Notes: generated from the letters alone by a model not told the origin. A stretch of DNA of 64,000 nt from Cristatella mucedo (GCA_009760855.2 WPIO01000160.1:497501-561500); one strand, 5' to 3'; positions 11,714 through 21,118 are shown, numbered from the stretch's first letter. Program-made: numbers and translations.

Positions 11714-14700
11714 CCGTCCGTCCGTCCGTCCGTCCGTCCATCCATCCATCCATCAATCTATCTCACTCTTTCTACTAGCTCTTCCGGTTAGCTTCGGTTG
11801 CAGTTGCCTCCGGCAGAAACCCACTCACAGGTGTCGCCCACCACGATCGTTCAACTTTGGGGCGTTTCCGGGCAGCTCAGCCGCCGTTGCCTGCCCTCTA
11901 AGTGCAGGCGCCAACTTAATCAGCGGCTCAACTTCAGCCAATCCTCAGAAAAAGCCGATCGTCCGACGAAGAGCGAGTCAGCAACGCACGGATTATTGAG
12001 ACTTTTCAAAGCAGTTAAGCGTCAGGCAGCAGCAGAGGCAGCAAGCAGCCCCGACAGCGGTAATTGGAATCTCCGTCGAAGCGGCGAGAGCCGTCGAGAG
12101 ACCCGCTTGATTTGAGGGCTGCAGCGTTCGAGCGACACAGCGTGCGGCAGCGTTCATTAGCGGAAGCCAATCGGAGCCTCAGACTCGCGAGCTGGAGGAG
12201 GAGCGACCAGTCCGCCATTAGTCAGGCGGAAACTGCGGTGATGACGACACTCTGCCAGCTTGATATCTGGCCAACTGGCAGCTTGCGGTCAGCTGCAGGT
12301 GGGCGGCGGAGCCGTGACTGTGAGGTCACCGGCGAGGTCACCGGCGGCGGCGCTAGCCGGGCAGAGAAAGCGGCGGTAGCAGGTCGGGGAGCTCGTCCGG
12401 CAGCGAAGCGGCGCAGCGATTGACCGAGCTCCCTACTTACCGATTATTGACATAATCTTGGCAGCGAAGCGTAGCCTGCCCCTGACGCCCATGTACTTGC
12501 TCCGGCAGCCCGCCGACCAGTTCCGAATGAAGTATTCGCAGCCGAAGATCACCATGATGGCGATTTCCTGCAAACGATGGCGGAAGCACGTTGCCAGTGA
12601 GCGACAGCTCCGCAGAGCGAGCGACAGCTCCGCCCACTACTGAGTCCGAGGCGTCGGCCCCTACCCAAAAATACTATGTGGGTGTTACGCAGGAGAGTTG
12701 TGTGCGACGAACTCACAGCCTAAGCGGCTTTCGGAACGCACTCGGTAGCCAACAGATGTCTTCTCACACAACAAAGAGAAAGTGGGAAGTATAGCAGAGT
12801 CAGGAGAGCAGTTGAGGTAATGTAATGTATCTCCGTCAGTAACTCCACAAAGTCATAAAGACCATGTGGGTGTTATGCAGGGAAGTTTTGTATAGCACAC
12901 TCACAGCCTAAACGGCTTTCGGTACGCATTCGGTAGCCAACAGACTTCGTCTCACGTAACGAAGAGAAAGTGGGAAGCATAGCAGAGTTAGGAGAGCAGT
13001 TGAGGTACTGAGTAGCACAGAAGTAGCAGTTCAGGACCACTGAAAAAGATGTGCCATAGTCGGCAGTTGGAGAGTAGTTGTCGTTGCGTAAGAATTGTGG
13101 AAGCGAGTTCCACAGTCTAGGAACTGCAGAGCTAAAGCTTCTGTCGCCAACTGTCTTTGAGCGGAGGAATGGGACAGCTAATTTATTGTCCACACAGGAC
13201 CTGAGGATGCGAACAGGCTGAAACTGATGCAGCAGTTCAGCTAGGTACGAAGGAGCTAAGCCGTGGCGGGCCTTGTGTGTCAGCGTAAGAACTTTACTCT
13301 GTATCCTTTGCTCAACCGGCAACCATCCTAGCTCTTTCAGCAGAGGTGACACGTGCTCAAACCGCTGGGACTTGAAGACCAGCCTTGCAGCCATATTCAT
13401 AGTCAGCTGTGGTGGCATAATAGCTTTCTTTGGCAGCCCAGCCAAAAGGGAATTACAATAATCAAGCCGAGACAGAACTAAAGAGCTAGTTAAACTGTTT
13501 ACAAGCCACTGTGGGAGACAGCTTCTAATCTTGGATAGGGATCGGATGTGATGGCTAGCTGTAGAGGCAGTCTTCTGAATGAAGCTTTTGAAATTGAGGC
13601 AGCTGTCGAACACGACACCTAGATTACGAGCACGTGGTGAAGGTCGCACAATAGCATCACCTATTAGAACAGCAAAGCCTTTTAATCCAGCCACACGCTT
13701 AGGGTGTCCTATGAGTAGCAGTTTGGTTTTATCGTCATTTAATTTCAGGAAGTTTTCCGACATCCAGGATCAAATATCGGCAAGGCAAGCATTCAGTTTC
13801 TCAGTTGCAGCAGCAGATTCCGACGGTTTAAATGACAAATACAACTGAGTATCGTCAGCATAGAAGTGATACCCTATTCCATGGGCCTTAATCACTTTTC
13901 CCAGAGGTTGAGTATAAATGGAGAACAGCAAGGGACTGAGTACAGACCCTTGAGGGACTCCACAGGTGACCCTTCTCATGTCTGAGACCTGACCCCCACA
14001 CGACACGGATTGAACACGATCAGACAAGTATAATTTAAACCACGCCAGTGCTTCGTCTGCCAGACCGATCGTTGTTCTCAATCGTTCAAGCAGAACTTCG
14101 TGATCAATGGTGTCGAAGGCAGCAGACAGATCTAGCAGTGAGTAGCATGGAAGTAGCAGCTCAGGACCGTTGAAAAGGATGAGCCATAGTCGGCAGCAGG
14201 AGAGTAGTTGTCGTTGGGTAAGAATCGTGGAAGCGGTTCCGCAGTCTGGGACCTGCAGAGCTAAAGCTATCGCCAACAGACTTTAAGCGGAGGAATGGAG
14301 CAGCTAATTCACTGTCCGTAAAGACCTGAGGGCACGAGGAGGCTGAAACTGGTGCAGCAGTTCAGCTAGGTATGGAGCAGCCACACCGTGGCGGGCCTTG
14401 TGGGTCAGCCTCAGAACTTTGATCTGTATCCGTTGATCAACCGACAGCCATCCTGGCTCTTTCAGCAAAGGAGACACGTGCTCAAACTTTGGAGACTTGA
14501 AAACTAGCCTTGCAGCCATATTCATAGCCAGCTGCAATGGCCTAGTTGCTTTCTTTGGTACCCCAGCCAAAAGAGAATTACAATAATTAAGCCGAGACAG
14601 ATCTAAAGAGCTAGTTAAATTGTTTGCAAGCCACTGTGGAGACAGCTCCTAATTTTAGACAGAGATCGGATGTGGTGGCTAGCTGTAGGAGCAGTCTTCT

Positions 14701-15137
14701 GAATGCAGCTTTTAAAATTTAGGCAGCTGTCGAAAACGACACCTAAATTTCGAGCATGTGGCGCGATGATTGAACAACAGCATCACCTATCACAAGAGCA
14801 AAGACTTTTAATCCAGCTATTGAATTAGGTGGTCCTGTGAGCAACCATTCAGTTTCATCGTCATATAGGTTCAAGAAATTTTCCGACATTCAGGATCGCA
14901 TGCCGGCTAGGCAAGCATTCAGCTTCTCAGTTGCTGCAGCAGATTCCGACGGTTTGAGTGACAAATACAGCAGAGTACCGTCAGCGTAAAATAATAATAA
15001 TAATACATTTGATAAAGAGCCCTCAGAGAACTCAATCTCTTTCTAGGCACCTTAAATTTGCTGTAAAGGAAATGAGCATTTTATTATTACTTAGTAGACC
15101 TCATTAGGAACGTATTCAAGCACTTCACACACACACG

Positions 15138-15178
<41 letters not shown>

Positions 15179-15222
15179 GCGCCCGCACACACACACACAC
15201 ACACACTCACACACACATAAAG

Positions 15223-15275
<53 letters not shown>

Positions 15276-17021
15276 CATATATATATACATATATATATAT
15301 GCCACACGACTCGAGCTGACGACCTCGGTCATCAGATACATTCACCTTGACCTCGGTCGGGGTAAGCACCTTAACCGCTGTGCCAAACCAGCGCTGAAGA
15401 CACATTAGTACAACAAATCCCACATATTCAACCGGCGTGCACACAGATGCTATACTGGCGGCAAGGACGTGGTGGAGCTGTACACCTGCGACACTCTGAA
15501 AGAGCTATAGAGTATACGACGGATATTCGATCTCTGCCACGAAGCGTTCCTACTGCTTTTCGTCGCTAGTGACTGTGTAAATGACATTAACGATGCATCA
15601 AGAATAAGTCATGACGATTGTAAATGTGGCCTTGCGATAATAACCGTTTGATTACAATTCAGTGCAGCAGCCTATACATTCTACGTTAAGAATAATAATA
15701 GTCCCAATCATAATCATAACCTTAATAAAAAAAAACGTATATACAGCACCCTACGAGAAATAAATCTCTATTTAGGCATTTATATATGCTCAAAATGAAG
15801 CAGGAAGCCAATTGGTTATTGAAAGCGTGCACGATTTCAGCATGCACGAGCACACAAAGGTCCGTTCACAGGGAGGAATGAGTAGGAAAGGAAAGCAAAG
15901 GAGAGGAGAGGAGAGTAGAGGAAAGAAAAGGAGAGGAGAGGAGAGGAAAGGAGAGGAAATGAGAGGAAAGGAGAGGAGAGGAAAGGAGAGGAAAGGAAAG
16001 GAGAGGAAAGGAAAAGAGAGGAGAGGAGAGGAGAGGAAAGGAAAGGAAAGGAAAGGAAAGGAGATGAAAGGAAAGGAGAGAAAAGGAGAGGAGGATCAGT
16101 TGGGGTTTTAGCTTCTTTTTAAACGTATCGAGTCAGGGGTTACAAAATGATCTGCCTCCACTGTCAAGGAGAGGATGTATATTAACGACATACTGACTAA
16201 TGCAGCGCATTAGTAAAGTGCCTCGATTTTTACAAAGCTCTATGGCTGCCGCAGCTCTACGAGGAGCAGGCGCGAAGAGCTCCTCGAACCCGAGGTTCGA
16301 GCCCGAGTTCGGCAGCTGCTGCTGGGTGAGCTGCTGCTGCTGCGCTTGAGAACTCACGAGAGGACGAAGCACGTCCTCGGCAAACGAGGCGTACTCGTCA
16401 ATCGTGGCTAGAATGCTGAAGATCAGACTGGTAAGAACGATGATGAACCTGGAAAAGATCGCAGCCGCCGCCGCTGCGTGAGACTCACAGACGCGAGCCG
16501 CCGCCGCCGCCCGCCGCCGCCGCCTACCGTGAGCCGCCGCAGCAAGCGTGACCCTTAAGGAAAGAGTCGCCGCCAACCTTGACGCATTTCGGCCGCGGCA
16601 GTTACCCGACGCGTGGCACTCGCTTCGAAAGATTCGTGCTAGGTCGAAGATTATTCTTGCTATTATATAGGCAAAATATCATTCAAAAATAAATAGTGTA
16701 AATAGTTAACATATATAGTATAAATAAACTGACGTATATCTATAGTATTAGTTTTAAAGATTAGCGCTAAAATATAGGTTGAGAGATTTGCCGCTCCATC
16801 GCGCTGCATGACATGGGGGTCACGCACCGGTCGTGCAGCGCCAGCAGACACCGACCGGTGAGCGAGCGAAAGAAACCGCCGTATAAACACTAGCTCCGCC
16901 GCCGCCGCCATGTAAATACGTTGATATTATATTATTATAATATTCATAATATTATACATTAGTGATATACTACCGTATAATATATATATATATATATATT
17001 ACATATATGATATATACATAC

Positions 17022-17054
<33 letters not shown>

Positions 17055-18139
17055 GTATATATATACCTTTCTATATATGTATACTATATTCTATATCTAT
17101 ATATACATAATTTCTCGGCACATAATATATCATATAATAATATACTATAATAATGTATTATTATAATATTATATTATTTAAAATACTTTAATAATTGTAT
17201 ACTATGTTATTAGATATCAATGTTAATATTAATTTAAATGCATTAATTATGCAGCAATGGCGAGACGCTTGCATCTAGCCCGGCGAGAGCTAAATCTCTT
17301 TCTAGGCACTTTCAATGAATCAACCAAAACATAATCGCAGCTCGCCAAGCGGGGCTCGACTGCGTCGGGCTACGCTGGAAACGGGAAACGGTCGTTCGAG
17401 CTTCGCCGTCGGGCTCCACTAGGCGCAGTGCAATGTCGTCCGTTTGCAAAACAAAATCCGTGTTGAGGCGCGTCTGCTCTTGTCACGTGTCACATCAGCT
17501 CTTGTCACGTGGCTCTGCTCTATGGCTTCTTTACCACTCGCCTACGGCTGCTGCTTTAACTCGGCCGAGTCGCGTCGTCGGAAGAAAGAAGTGCGCACTC
17601 AAGCAGACTGAGCGCAGCGATGCGGCCAACCGCCCCGCGAGAGCTCGGCGACCCAATAATTTGTAATTTCCGCGCGTGGCGCGAGCGAGGCGCGCAGGCA
17701 GCGAAGGGAGCCGGCGGCGGCGGCAGCGTGCTCACACGGAGAAATGGTAGACGAAGCAGGCCCAGCCTGTAGGGCGCTCGAGGAAGTTGTAGGCCAGGCC
17801 CTGCAGCTTCACGTGGGCGTGCTTGGGGCTGCAGTTTCGCGGCCTCTTCGCCATTAGCGCCTCGCGCTCGAGCAGGGCCACAGCCCACGGCGTTCTGACG
17901 TGCACCACCTTGAGCGCCGTGGCGGTCGCTGCCACCATAGCGGTCAGCGCGCCGCTCCGCGTCGCGAAGCCGTTTGGCGGCGGCGGTGGCAGCGCCGACT
18001 CTGCGTCGCGGCCTCCCGCCAATGGCGGCGTCGTCGGTGACGGCGACGGCGGCGACGACGGCGGCGATGGCGTCGGCAAGGCGCCCAGCTCAATCATCGC
18101 GGGCGGCAGGGTTGACAGCGGCGACTCGCTGCCAGGCAT
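2211..18139 (-). CDS. KCNQ1: KCNQ1-like (Kv7) voltage-gated K+ channel gene, 7 coding exons, 3' part off the window
   Basis: Encodes the pore-forming subunit of a voltage-gated potassium channel in the plasma membrane. Coding exons, 5' to 3' on the minus strand: 18139-17736, 16448-16358, 12567-12441, 10375-10297, 5028-4932, 4771-4631 and 2321-2211. All junctions have AG acceptors and GT donors, and phases match, giving 1050 bp or 350 codons without a stop. Approximate layout: Pro-rich N-terminus 1-110, S1 136-158, S2 166-185, S3 205-222, S4 230-247, S5 267-290, filter TVGYGD at 318-323, S6 328-350. The S4-S5 run [10 protein letters not shown] has the His-Val-Asp-Arg-Gln wording of KCNQ1, not the form I recall for KCNQ2-5. 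The separate 79- and 97-bp exons also fit KCNQ1, because KCNQ2-5 have them fused as I recall. Calmodulin-binding and assembly exons lie left of base 1. The start ATG is the last in-frame Met after a translated (GA)n tract and could be a few codons off. Confidence 0.93.
2451..2618 (-). repeat. SINE-1 copy (tRNA-derived)
   Basis: Reads, on the minus strand, from GAGCCGTGATGGCACACTAGG through an RNA polymerase III B-box-like GGTTCGATTCC to a body containing AGCCGTAAAGGCTCTTCTGT and a TTAAATCAGCT end. At least five similar copies occur in the window. It is not a functional tRNA gene: the tRNA-like part lacks a complete acceptor stem and runs into the SINE body. Confidence 0.8.
3030..3192. repeat. 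(CA)n microsatellite, interrupted
   Basis: Mostly CA dinucleotides with GA and CG interruptions. It yields spurious His-Thr and Cys-Val reading frames. Confidence 0.95.
3826..4210 (-). repeat. LINE-A 3' end, minus strand
   Basis: Starts with (TAA)n, then the tail ending in GCGCTTTATCAAGTGCATTA on the minus strand, then 3' UTR and the final codons of the RT ORF ([15 protein letters not shown]-like). It abuts an oppositely oriented LINE-A end at 4212. Confidence 0.85.
4212..4440 (+). repeat. LINE-A 3' end, plus strand
   Basis: Contains the 3' UTR wording CATGCTGACCCTGTGCAT and the tail AAAGAGATTGAGTTCT, followed by a TTA-rich end. It is head-to-head with the minus copy at 3826-4210. Confidence 0.85.
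4631..4771 (-). CDS. KCNQ1: KCNQ1-like exon 6: S5 and start of pore helix
   Basis: 141 bp, 47 codons, phase 0 at both ends. Acceptor CTCTTACAG|GAG and donor ATC|GTAAGT. It reads [20 protein letters not shown], then [20 protein letters not shown] and DALWWGI. It covers S5, the turret and the beginning of the pore helix (ADALWWG). The length equals human KCNQ1 exon 6 as I recall it. Confidence 0.97.
4932..5028 (-). CDS. KCNQ1: KCNQ1-like exon 5: S4 voltage sensor and S4-S5 linker
   Basis: 97 bp. Acceptor TTTTTTGCAG|G and donor CAG|GTGAGC. It reads [20 protein letters not shown] then [13 protein letters not shown]4 positive residues equivalent to human R228 (split codon), R231 and R237 are present, as are the KCNQ1-type neutral Gln in FLQIL and the His in VHVD. 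The linker [13 protein letters not shown] is nearly identical to mammalian KCNQ1. Confidence 0.96.
5527..5690. repeat. (GA)n microsatellite with GACA interruptions
   Basis: About 160 bp of purine-rich repeat in a KCNQ intron. It gives Ser-Leu and Arg-Glu pseudo-ORFs. Confidence 0.95.
6736..7020. repeat. (GA)n arrays
   Basis: Two purine arrays at about 6736-6780 and 6893-7020 separated by unique sequence. Confidence 0.9.
7020..8270. other. KCNQ intron 4 sequence without recognised genes
   Basis: GC-rich sequence with a short (ACAG)n array at 7707-7750. No exon or transposon is recognised. Confidence 0.5.
8272..8425 (-). repeat. SINE-2 copy
   Basis: On the minus strand: TGGTCCAGTGGTTAAGAT, a B-box-like GGGCTCGAGCCC, then a tail resembling the LINE-A 3' end (AGAGATTAAGTTCTCTTGGG) and ATGAATTATTTATT. 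It is a tRNA-related head with a LINE-like tail. Confidence 0.8.
8545..8945 (+). repeat. LINE-A fragment, plus strand
   Basis: Shows [20 protein letters not shown], the C-terminal RT ORF region of LINE-A, and the 3' UTR up to ACCATACTGAGCTTGTTG. It is interrupted by an opposite copy at 8946. Confidence 0.8.
8946..9200 (-). repeat. LINE-A fragment, minus strand
   Basis: Resembles the coding region just 5' of the LINE-A stop codon in reverse orientation. A short local duplication (GATCTAAAAGTGAGCGACAG occurs twice) is present near 9090-9140. Confidence 0.75.
9205..9500 (+). repeat. LINE-A 3' end, plus strand
   Basis: Degenerate 3' UTR followed by the tail GAGTTCTCTGAGGGCG and (ATT)n to 9491. 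Confidence 0.8.
10297..10375 (-). CDS. KCNQ1: KCNQ1-like exon 4: S3 helix
   Basis: 79 bp. The acceptor is a clear pyrimidine tract followed by TGAAG|AT, and the donor is ATACG|GTAAGA. It reads (D)[17 protein letters not shown] then RIFATSAI(R), with both end codons split. This matches the KCNQ1 S3 and S3-S4 region ending FATSAIR. The matching open frame on this strand is too short to stand out as a long ORF; I found it from the expected split codons and the ATSAIR motif. Confidence 0.95.
10548..10600. repeat. (TA)n(CA)n microsatellite
   Basis: Short compound array in an AT-rich stretch (10540-10690) of KCNQ intron 3. Confidence 0.9.
10829..10908. repeat. (CA)n(TA)n microsatellite
   Basis: About 60 bp CA followed by 18 bp TA. 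Confidence 0.95.
11403..11762. repeat. Compound (CT)n / (CCGT)n / (CCAT)n satellite
   Basis: CT arrays at 11403-11544 and 11640-11710 are followed by seven or eight CCGT units that pass into CCAT units, a clear stepwise unit change. Confidence 0.95.
12441..12567 (-). CDS. KCNQ1: KCNQ1-like exon 3: S2 and S2-S3 linker
   Basis: 127 bp. Acceptor GTTTGCAG|GAA and donor ATCG|GTAAGT. It reads [20 protein letters not shown], then [14 protein letters not shown] and AAKIMSII. The two S2 glutamates (human E160 and E170) and the charge-transfer Phe (F167) are kept. The final G forms the first base of the S3 Asp (human D202) with exon 4. One oddity is Asn in place of Leu in the usual [11 protein letters not shown] motif. 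Confidence 0.95.
12655..12815 (-). repeat. LINE-B 3' end, minus strand
   Basis: 3' UTR and last codons of LINE-B, ending with the ACTATGTGGGTGTTACGC motif near the distal end. It abuts the tail of a second LINE-B copy, so two insertions of the same family lie in the same orientation. Confidence 0.8.
12816..14140 (-). repeat. LINE-B copy with reverse-transcriptase core
   Basis: Non-LTR retrotransposon, 5' truncated, lying between KCNQ exons 3 and 2. Motifs in order on the minus strand: [44 protein letters not shown] (catalytic YADD), then across a one-codon break at about 13765, [39 protein letters not shown] and [10 protein letters not shown]. The product would be a reverse transcriptase that copies its own RNA at a nicked genomic site. 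No endonuclease domain is present in this copy. A stop codon between ACLADI and MSENF marks it as dead or nearly so. Confidence 0.9.
14141..14990 (-). repeat. LINE-B copy, more decayed
   Basis: Repeats the 3' half of the neighbouring LINE-B ([34 protein letters not shown]) with several frame breaks. It lies directly behind the 5' truncated end of the copy at 12816-14140. Confidence 0.85.
14990..15075 (-). repeat. LINE-A tail only
   Basis: (TAA)n followed by the reverse of the LINE-A end (AGAGAACTCAATCTCTTTCT). This is an extremely 5'-truncated insertion. Confidence 0.75.
15127..15300. repeat. (CA)n and (TA)n compound microsatellite
   Basis: CA arrays with CG and CT interruptions pass into TATA repeats. 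A partial SINE-2 copy (minus strand, about 15300-15395) follows. Confidence 0.95.
15300..15395 (-). repeat. SINE-2 fragment
   Basis: Carries the reversed head TGGCACAGCGGTTAAGGTGC and the inner GACCGAGGTCG wording, but lacks the LINE-like tail. Confidence 0.6.
15880..16095. repeat. (GGAAA/GGAGA)n purine minisatellite
   Basis: About 215 bp of five-base units alternating AGGAA and AGGAG, all purine on the plus strand. It lies about 260 bp from KCNQ exon 2. Confidence 0.95.
16358..16448 (-). CDS. KCNQ1: KCNQ1-like exon 2: S1 helix
   Basis: 91 bp. Acceptor CTTTTCCAG|G and donor CTC|GTGAGT. It reads [19 protein letters not shown] then [11 protein letters not shown], aligning with the S1 segment FLIVLVCLIFSVLSTIEQY of human KCNQ1. 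The first base completes the split Val codon from exon 1. The exon starts at the same codon position as human exon 2 and has the same length. Confidence 0.93.
16920..17230. repeat. AT-rich block with (TA)n
   Basis: About 300 bp almost only A and T inside KCNQ intron 1, with long TA runs at 16978-17050. Confidence 0.9.
17736..18139 (-). CDS. KCNQ1: KCNQ1-like exon 1: N-terminus to start of S1
   Basis: 404 bp, 134 codons plus two bases. It begins MPGSESPL and continues through a Pro/Ser/Ala-rich, low-complexity cytoplasmic stretch. It ends in the family block [18 protein letters not shown] followed by ACFVYHFS. The donor is GT|GTGAGC at 17735, so the Val codon is split 2+1 with exon 2, as I recall for the human gene. 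The frame is open further upstream to 18385, but that extension crosses a (GA)n array read as Arg-Glu, so I treat it as 5' UTR. The exact start codon is the weakest part of this exon. Confidence 0.85.
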
Positions 18140-18186
18140 GTCGTGGCTTTTCGCTTCCGCTTCCTGCGCACCCGCGCGCCAGTCCG

Positions 18187-18256
<70 letters not shown>
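18187..18256. repeat. (CT)n microsatellite at KCNQ 5' flank
   Basis: About 70 bp, 48 bp upstream of the proposed KCNQ start codon. It forms the left border of the tandem duplication. Confidence 0.95.
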
Positions 18257-18257
<1 letters not shown>

Positions 18258-18618
18258 AGGTCGTCGCAGCGGCTGAAATGGGCGAGCTCGGCGGCCTGAA
18301 ACGTAAGGCGACGCCTCCGCGCCGAGGAGACGCCTTCGCGGCGTCGCCGACAAAGGCGTCGGTTGCTGCTGACTTCGCTGACCACTGACCGGTGACGGCG
18401 ACGCCGATCGCCGCCACGCCTGCATTAGCGCCGCAGCGCCAGCAGCGATTTGCTACGAGCTGACGCTGCATTCGCTTCGTTCACAGCGAGCTGATCGATG
18501 CGATCGATCCGATGCTCCTTAATGGAGCTACGAAAGGTAGCTGCTAACTAGACGGGCGCCCGGCTGCAAGGCAGTCAAGTTAGCTACCCATGGCTAGCAA
18601 TTTTCCTCGCATATTCGT

Positions 18619-19460
18619 AATAATAATAATAATAATTCACTTGATAAAGCGCCCTCAGAGAACTTAATCTCTCTCTAGGCGCTTTACATTTGCTGTAAAG
18701 TGAAATGCAATTGAATGGTAAGTAAAATCATGCTTGAAAAAAACAAACGAAATGAATAATATGGTTAGGGGTGACATGCACAGGGTCAGCATGCAAATGT
18801 GGTTAGTGGCAGCATGCACAGTGTCAGCACGCATAAGCACATCAAGCACGAATCACAGGGACCCACTAAATGCTGTCCTAAATAGGTGTGTTTTTAGGTT
18901 CCTTTTAAATGTGGTCAGGTCAAGGGATGCTCTGATGCAGGTCGGGAGGGAGTTCCAGGCTTTGGGAGCATATGAACTAAATGCACGGTCTCCAAAGGAT
19001 TTAAGGTTCGTATGAGGTATTTCTAGACTGTTGGATTCCGAAAAGCGGGTGGTACGATGCTTAGCCTGATGGGGTAGTATATCTGACAAATAGGCTGGAG
19101 CCATAGAATGAAGGGACCTAAAAGTGAGGGACAAAACCTTGAAGTCAATCCGTTGCTTGACTGGTAGCCAGTGCAGGTCGGCAAGAAGTGGAGTAATGTG
19201 GCAACTGCGACGCTCACGACAGACAAGCCTAGCTGCAGAGTTTTGCACCGGCTGCAATCGCCTGATCGCACATGCTGGTAGGCCAGTGAGCAGTGAGTTG
19301 CAGAAGTCGAGACGAGATGTCACGAATGCATGGACCAACTTGGACGTGGTATCCTTATCTAAACAGGCCCGAATTTTAGCAATATTATGAAGCTGAAAAT
19401 AGGCAGATTTGACTGTGGAGCTGATATGGTCGTCTAACGAGAGGTCGCTTTGGAAAATAG
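18619..19460 (-). repeat. LINE-A 3' fragment (in duplication copy 1)
   Basis: One of the best LINE-A copies: 3' tail and UTR plus an intact C-terminal frame, with SRLDFCNSLLTGLPACAIRR, LQPVQNSAARLVCRERR, LHWLPVKQRIDFKVL and APKAWNSLPTC. This is the C-terminal region of CR1/L2-clade reverse transcriptases. It is 5' truncated at a junction with LINE-B near 19460. Confidence 0.9.
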
Positions 19461-20285
19461 TTGCTTTCTTTGGTAGGCAAAAAAAAGCAAAAAGGAATTA
19501 CAATAATCAAGCCGAGACAGGTCTAAGGAGCTAGTTAAATGTTTTGCAAGCCACTGTGGAAGACAGCTCCTAATCTTGGATAGGGATCGGACGTGATGGC
19601 TAGCTGTCGAAGCAGTCTTCTGAATGAAGCTTATAAAATTGAGGCAGCTGTCGAAAACGACACCTACATTTCGAGCATGTGGTGATGGTCGCACATAAGC
19701 CTATTAGATGAGCAAAGCCTTTTAATCCAGCCGCACGCTTAGGGTGTGTTATGAGCAGAAGTTTGGTTTTATCGTAATTTAATTTCAGGAAGTTTTGCGA
19801 CGGGCACACTAGGTAAGGCGGTCGCTTTCACGACCTCGGTCCCGAGGTAGTGGGTTCGATTCCTGCGGTGGGCGATCCTTTATCGCCACTGCAAACGGTG
19901 GAGATAGCCGTAAAGGCTCTTCTGTCGCTATACAAACAGAGGCTGTTAAATCAGCTAGGATTTAATATTTATTTATTCATCCAGGATCGAATGTCAACAA
20001 GGAACGTATTCAGTTTCTCAGTTGCTGAAGCAGATTCCGATGGTTCGAATGACAAATACAGCTGAGTATCGTCAGCATAAAAGTGATATCCTATTCAATG
20101 GGCCTTAATCACTTTTTCCAGAGGTTTAGTATAATGGATAACAGCAAGGGACCGAGTACGGACCCTTGAGGGACTCAACAATTGACCCGTCTCGTGTCTG
20201 AGACCATGCGACACGGATTGAACACGATTGGAAAAGTTTGATTTAAACCACGCCAGTGCTTCGTCTACCAGACCGATCGTTGTGG
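19461..20285 (-). repeat. LINE-B fragment with inserted SINE-1 (copy 1)
   Basis: LINE-B RT pieces ([34 protein letters not shown]) are split by a plus-strand SINE-1 at about 19800-19977. Confidence 0.85.
19800..19977 (+). repeat. SINE-1 inserted in LINE-B
   Basis: Starts GGGCACACTAGGTAAGG, has B box GGTTCGATTCC and ends TTAAATCAGCTAGG followed by a TTTATTTATT tail. The LINE-B sequence resumes at CATCCAGGATCG. Confidence 0.9.
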
Positions 20286-20647
20286 CTGCAGCGTATGCGA
20301 GTTGGCTGCCTTGAGTTTTTATGCGGAGAACTGCACATTGCCCTTGCCTCTATCGTAGTTGCCGAGACGAGCCCAACTTAGGTCTCTTCCGGGGCGCACC
20401 GTCTTGCTTCGGGTTGGCAAGGACGTGTGCACGGATTGACTCGGGTGTGCCTATTTATGCAGTTAGGTATGCCGTGTGTACGCGCAAAGATACATACTTT
20501 GCACGTGAGAGTACGTTTCAGTACTTTTCGATAGTGAGCACAAAATGCAAGAGCATAAATGGTGTAAGTCTAACTTCACTGCAAATACTACGACTCGCGT
20601 CGTAGTATTCGCAGTGAACTACTGCGACTGCGCACGGCTGCATGGCT

Positions 20648-20669
20648 TCGGTTCTCTCTCTCTCTTTTC

Positions 20670-20756
<87 letters not shown>
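20648..20756. repeat. (CT)n array between duplication copies
   Basis: Pyrimidine-only array at the junction of the two duplicated blocks. Confidence 0.95.
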
Positions 20757-20757
<1 letters not shown>

Positions 20758-21118
20758 AGGTCGTCGCAGCGGCTGAAATGGGCGAGCTCGGCGGCCTGAA
20801 ACGTAAGGCGACGCCTCCGCGCCGAGGAGACGCCTTCGCGGCGTCGCCGACAAAGGCGTCGGTTGCTGCTGACTTCGCTGACCACTGACCGGTGACGGCG
20901 ACGCCGATCGCCGCCACGCCTGCATTAGCGCCGCAGCGCCAGCAGCGATTTGCTACGAGCTGACGCTGCATTCGCTTCGTTCACAGCGAGCTGATCGATG
21001 CGATCGATCCGATGCTCCTTAATGGAGCTACGAAAGGTAGCTGCTAACTAGACGGGCGCCCGGCTGCAAGGCAGTCAAGTTAGCTACCCATGGCTAGCAA
21101 TTTTCCTCGCATATTCGT

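Larger units (their letters stand above)
18257..20680. repeat. Tandem segmental duplication, copy 1
   Basis: Direct repeat of about 2.4 kb with copy 2 at 20757-23248. It begins GAGGTCGTCGCAGCGG and runs to TTTTCCTGTCTGTCTC in the next CT array. It holds a CpG-rich 360-bp stretch, a LINE-A fragment, a LINE-B fragment with an internal SINE-1, and about 400 bp of unique DNA. Offset between copies is 2500 bp at the start. Confidence 0.95.

Noticed and set aside
18140-18385. N-terminal extension of KCNQ exon 1 to a Met at 18385
   Set aside because: The extension consists largely of a translated (GA)n tract and GC-rich flank with no family similarity; the Met at 18139 gives a length close to human KCNQ1.
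19840-19880. tRNA gene suggested by GGTTCGATTCC
   Set aside because: The B box belongs to a SINE present in several copies; no complete cloverleaf with acceptor stem is seen.
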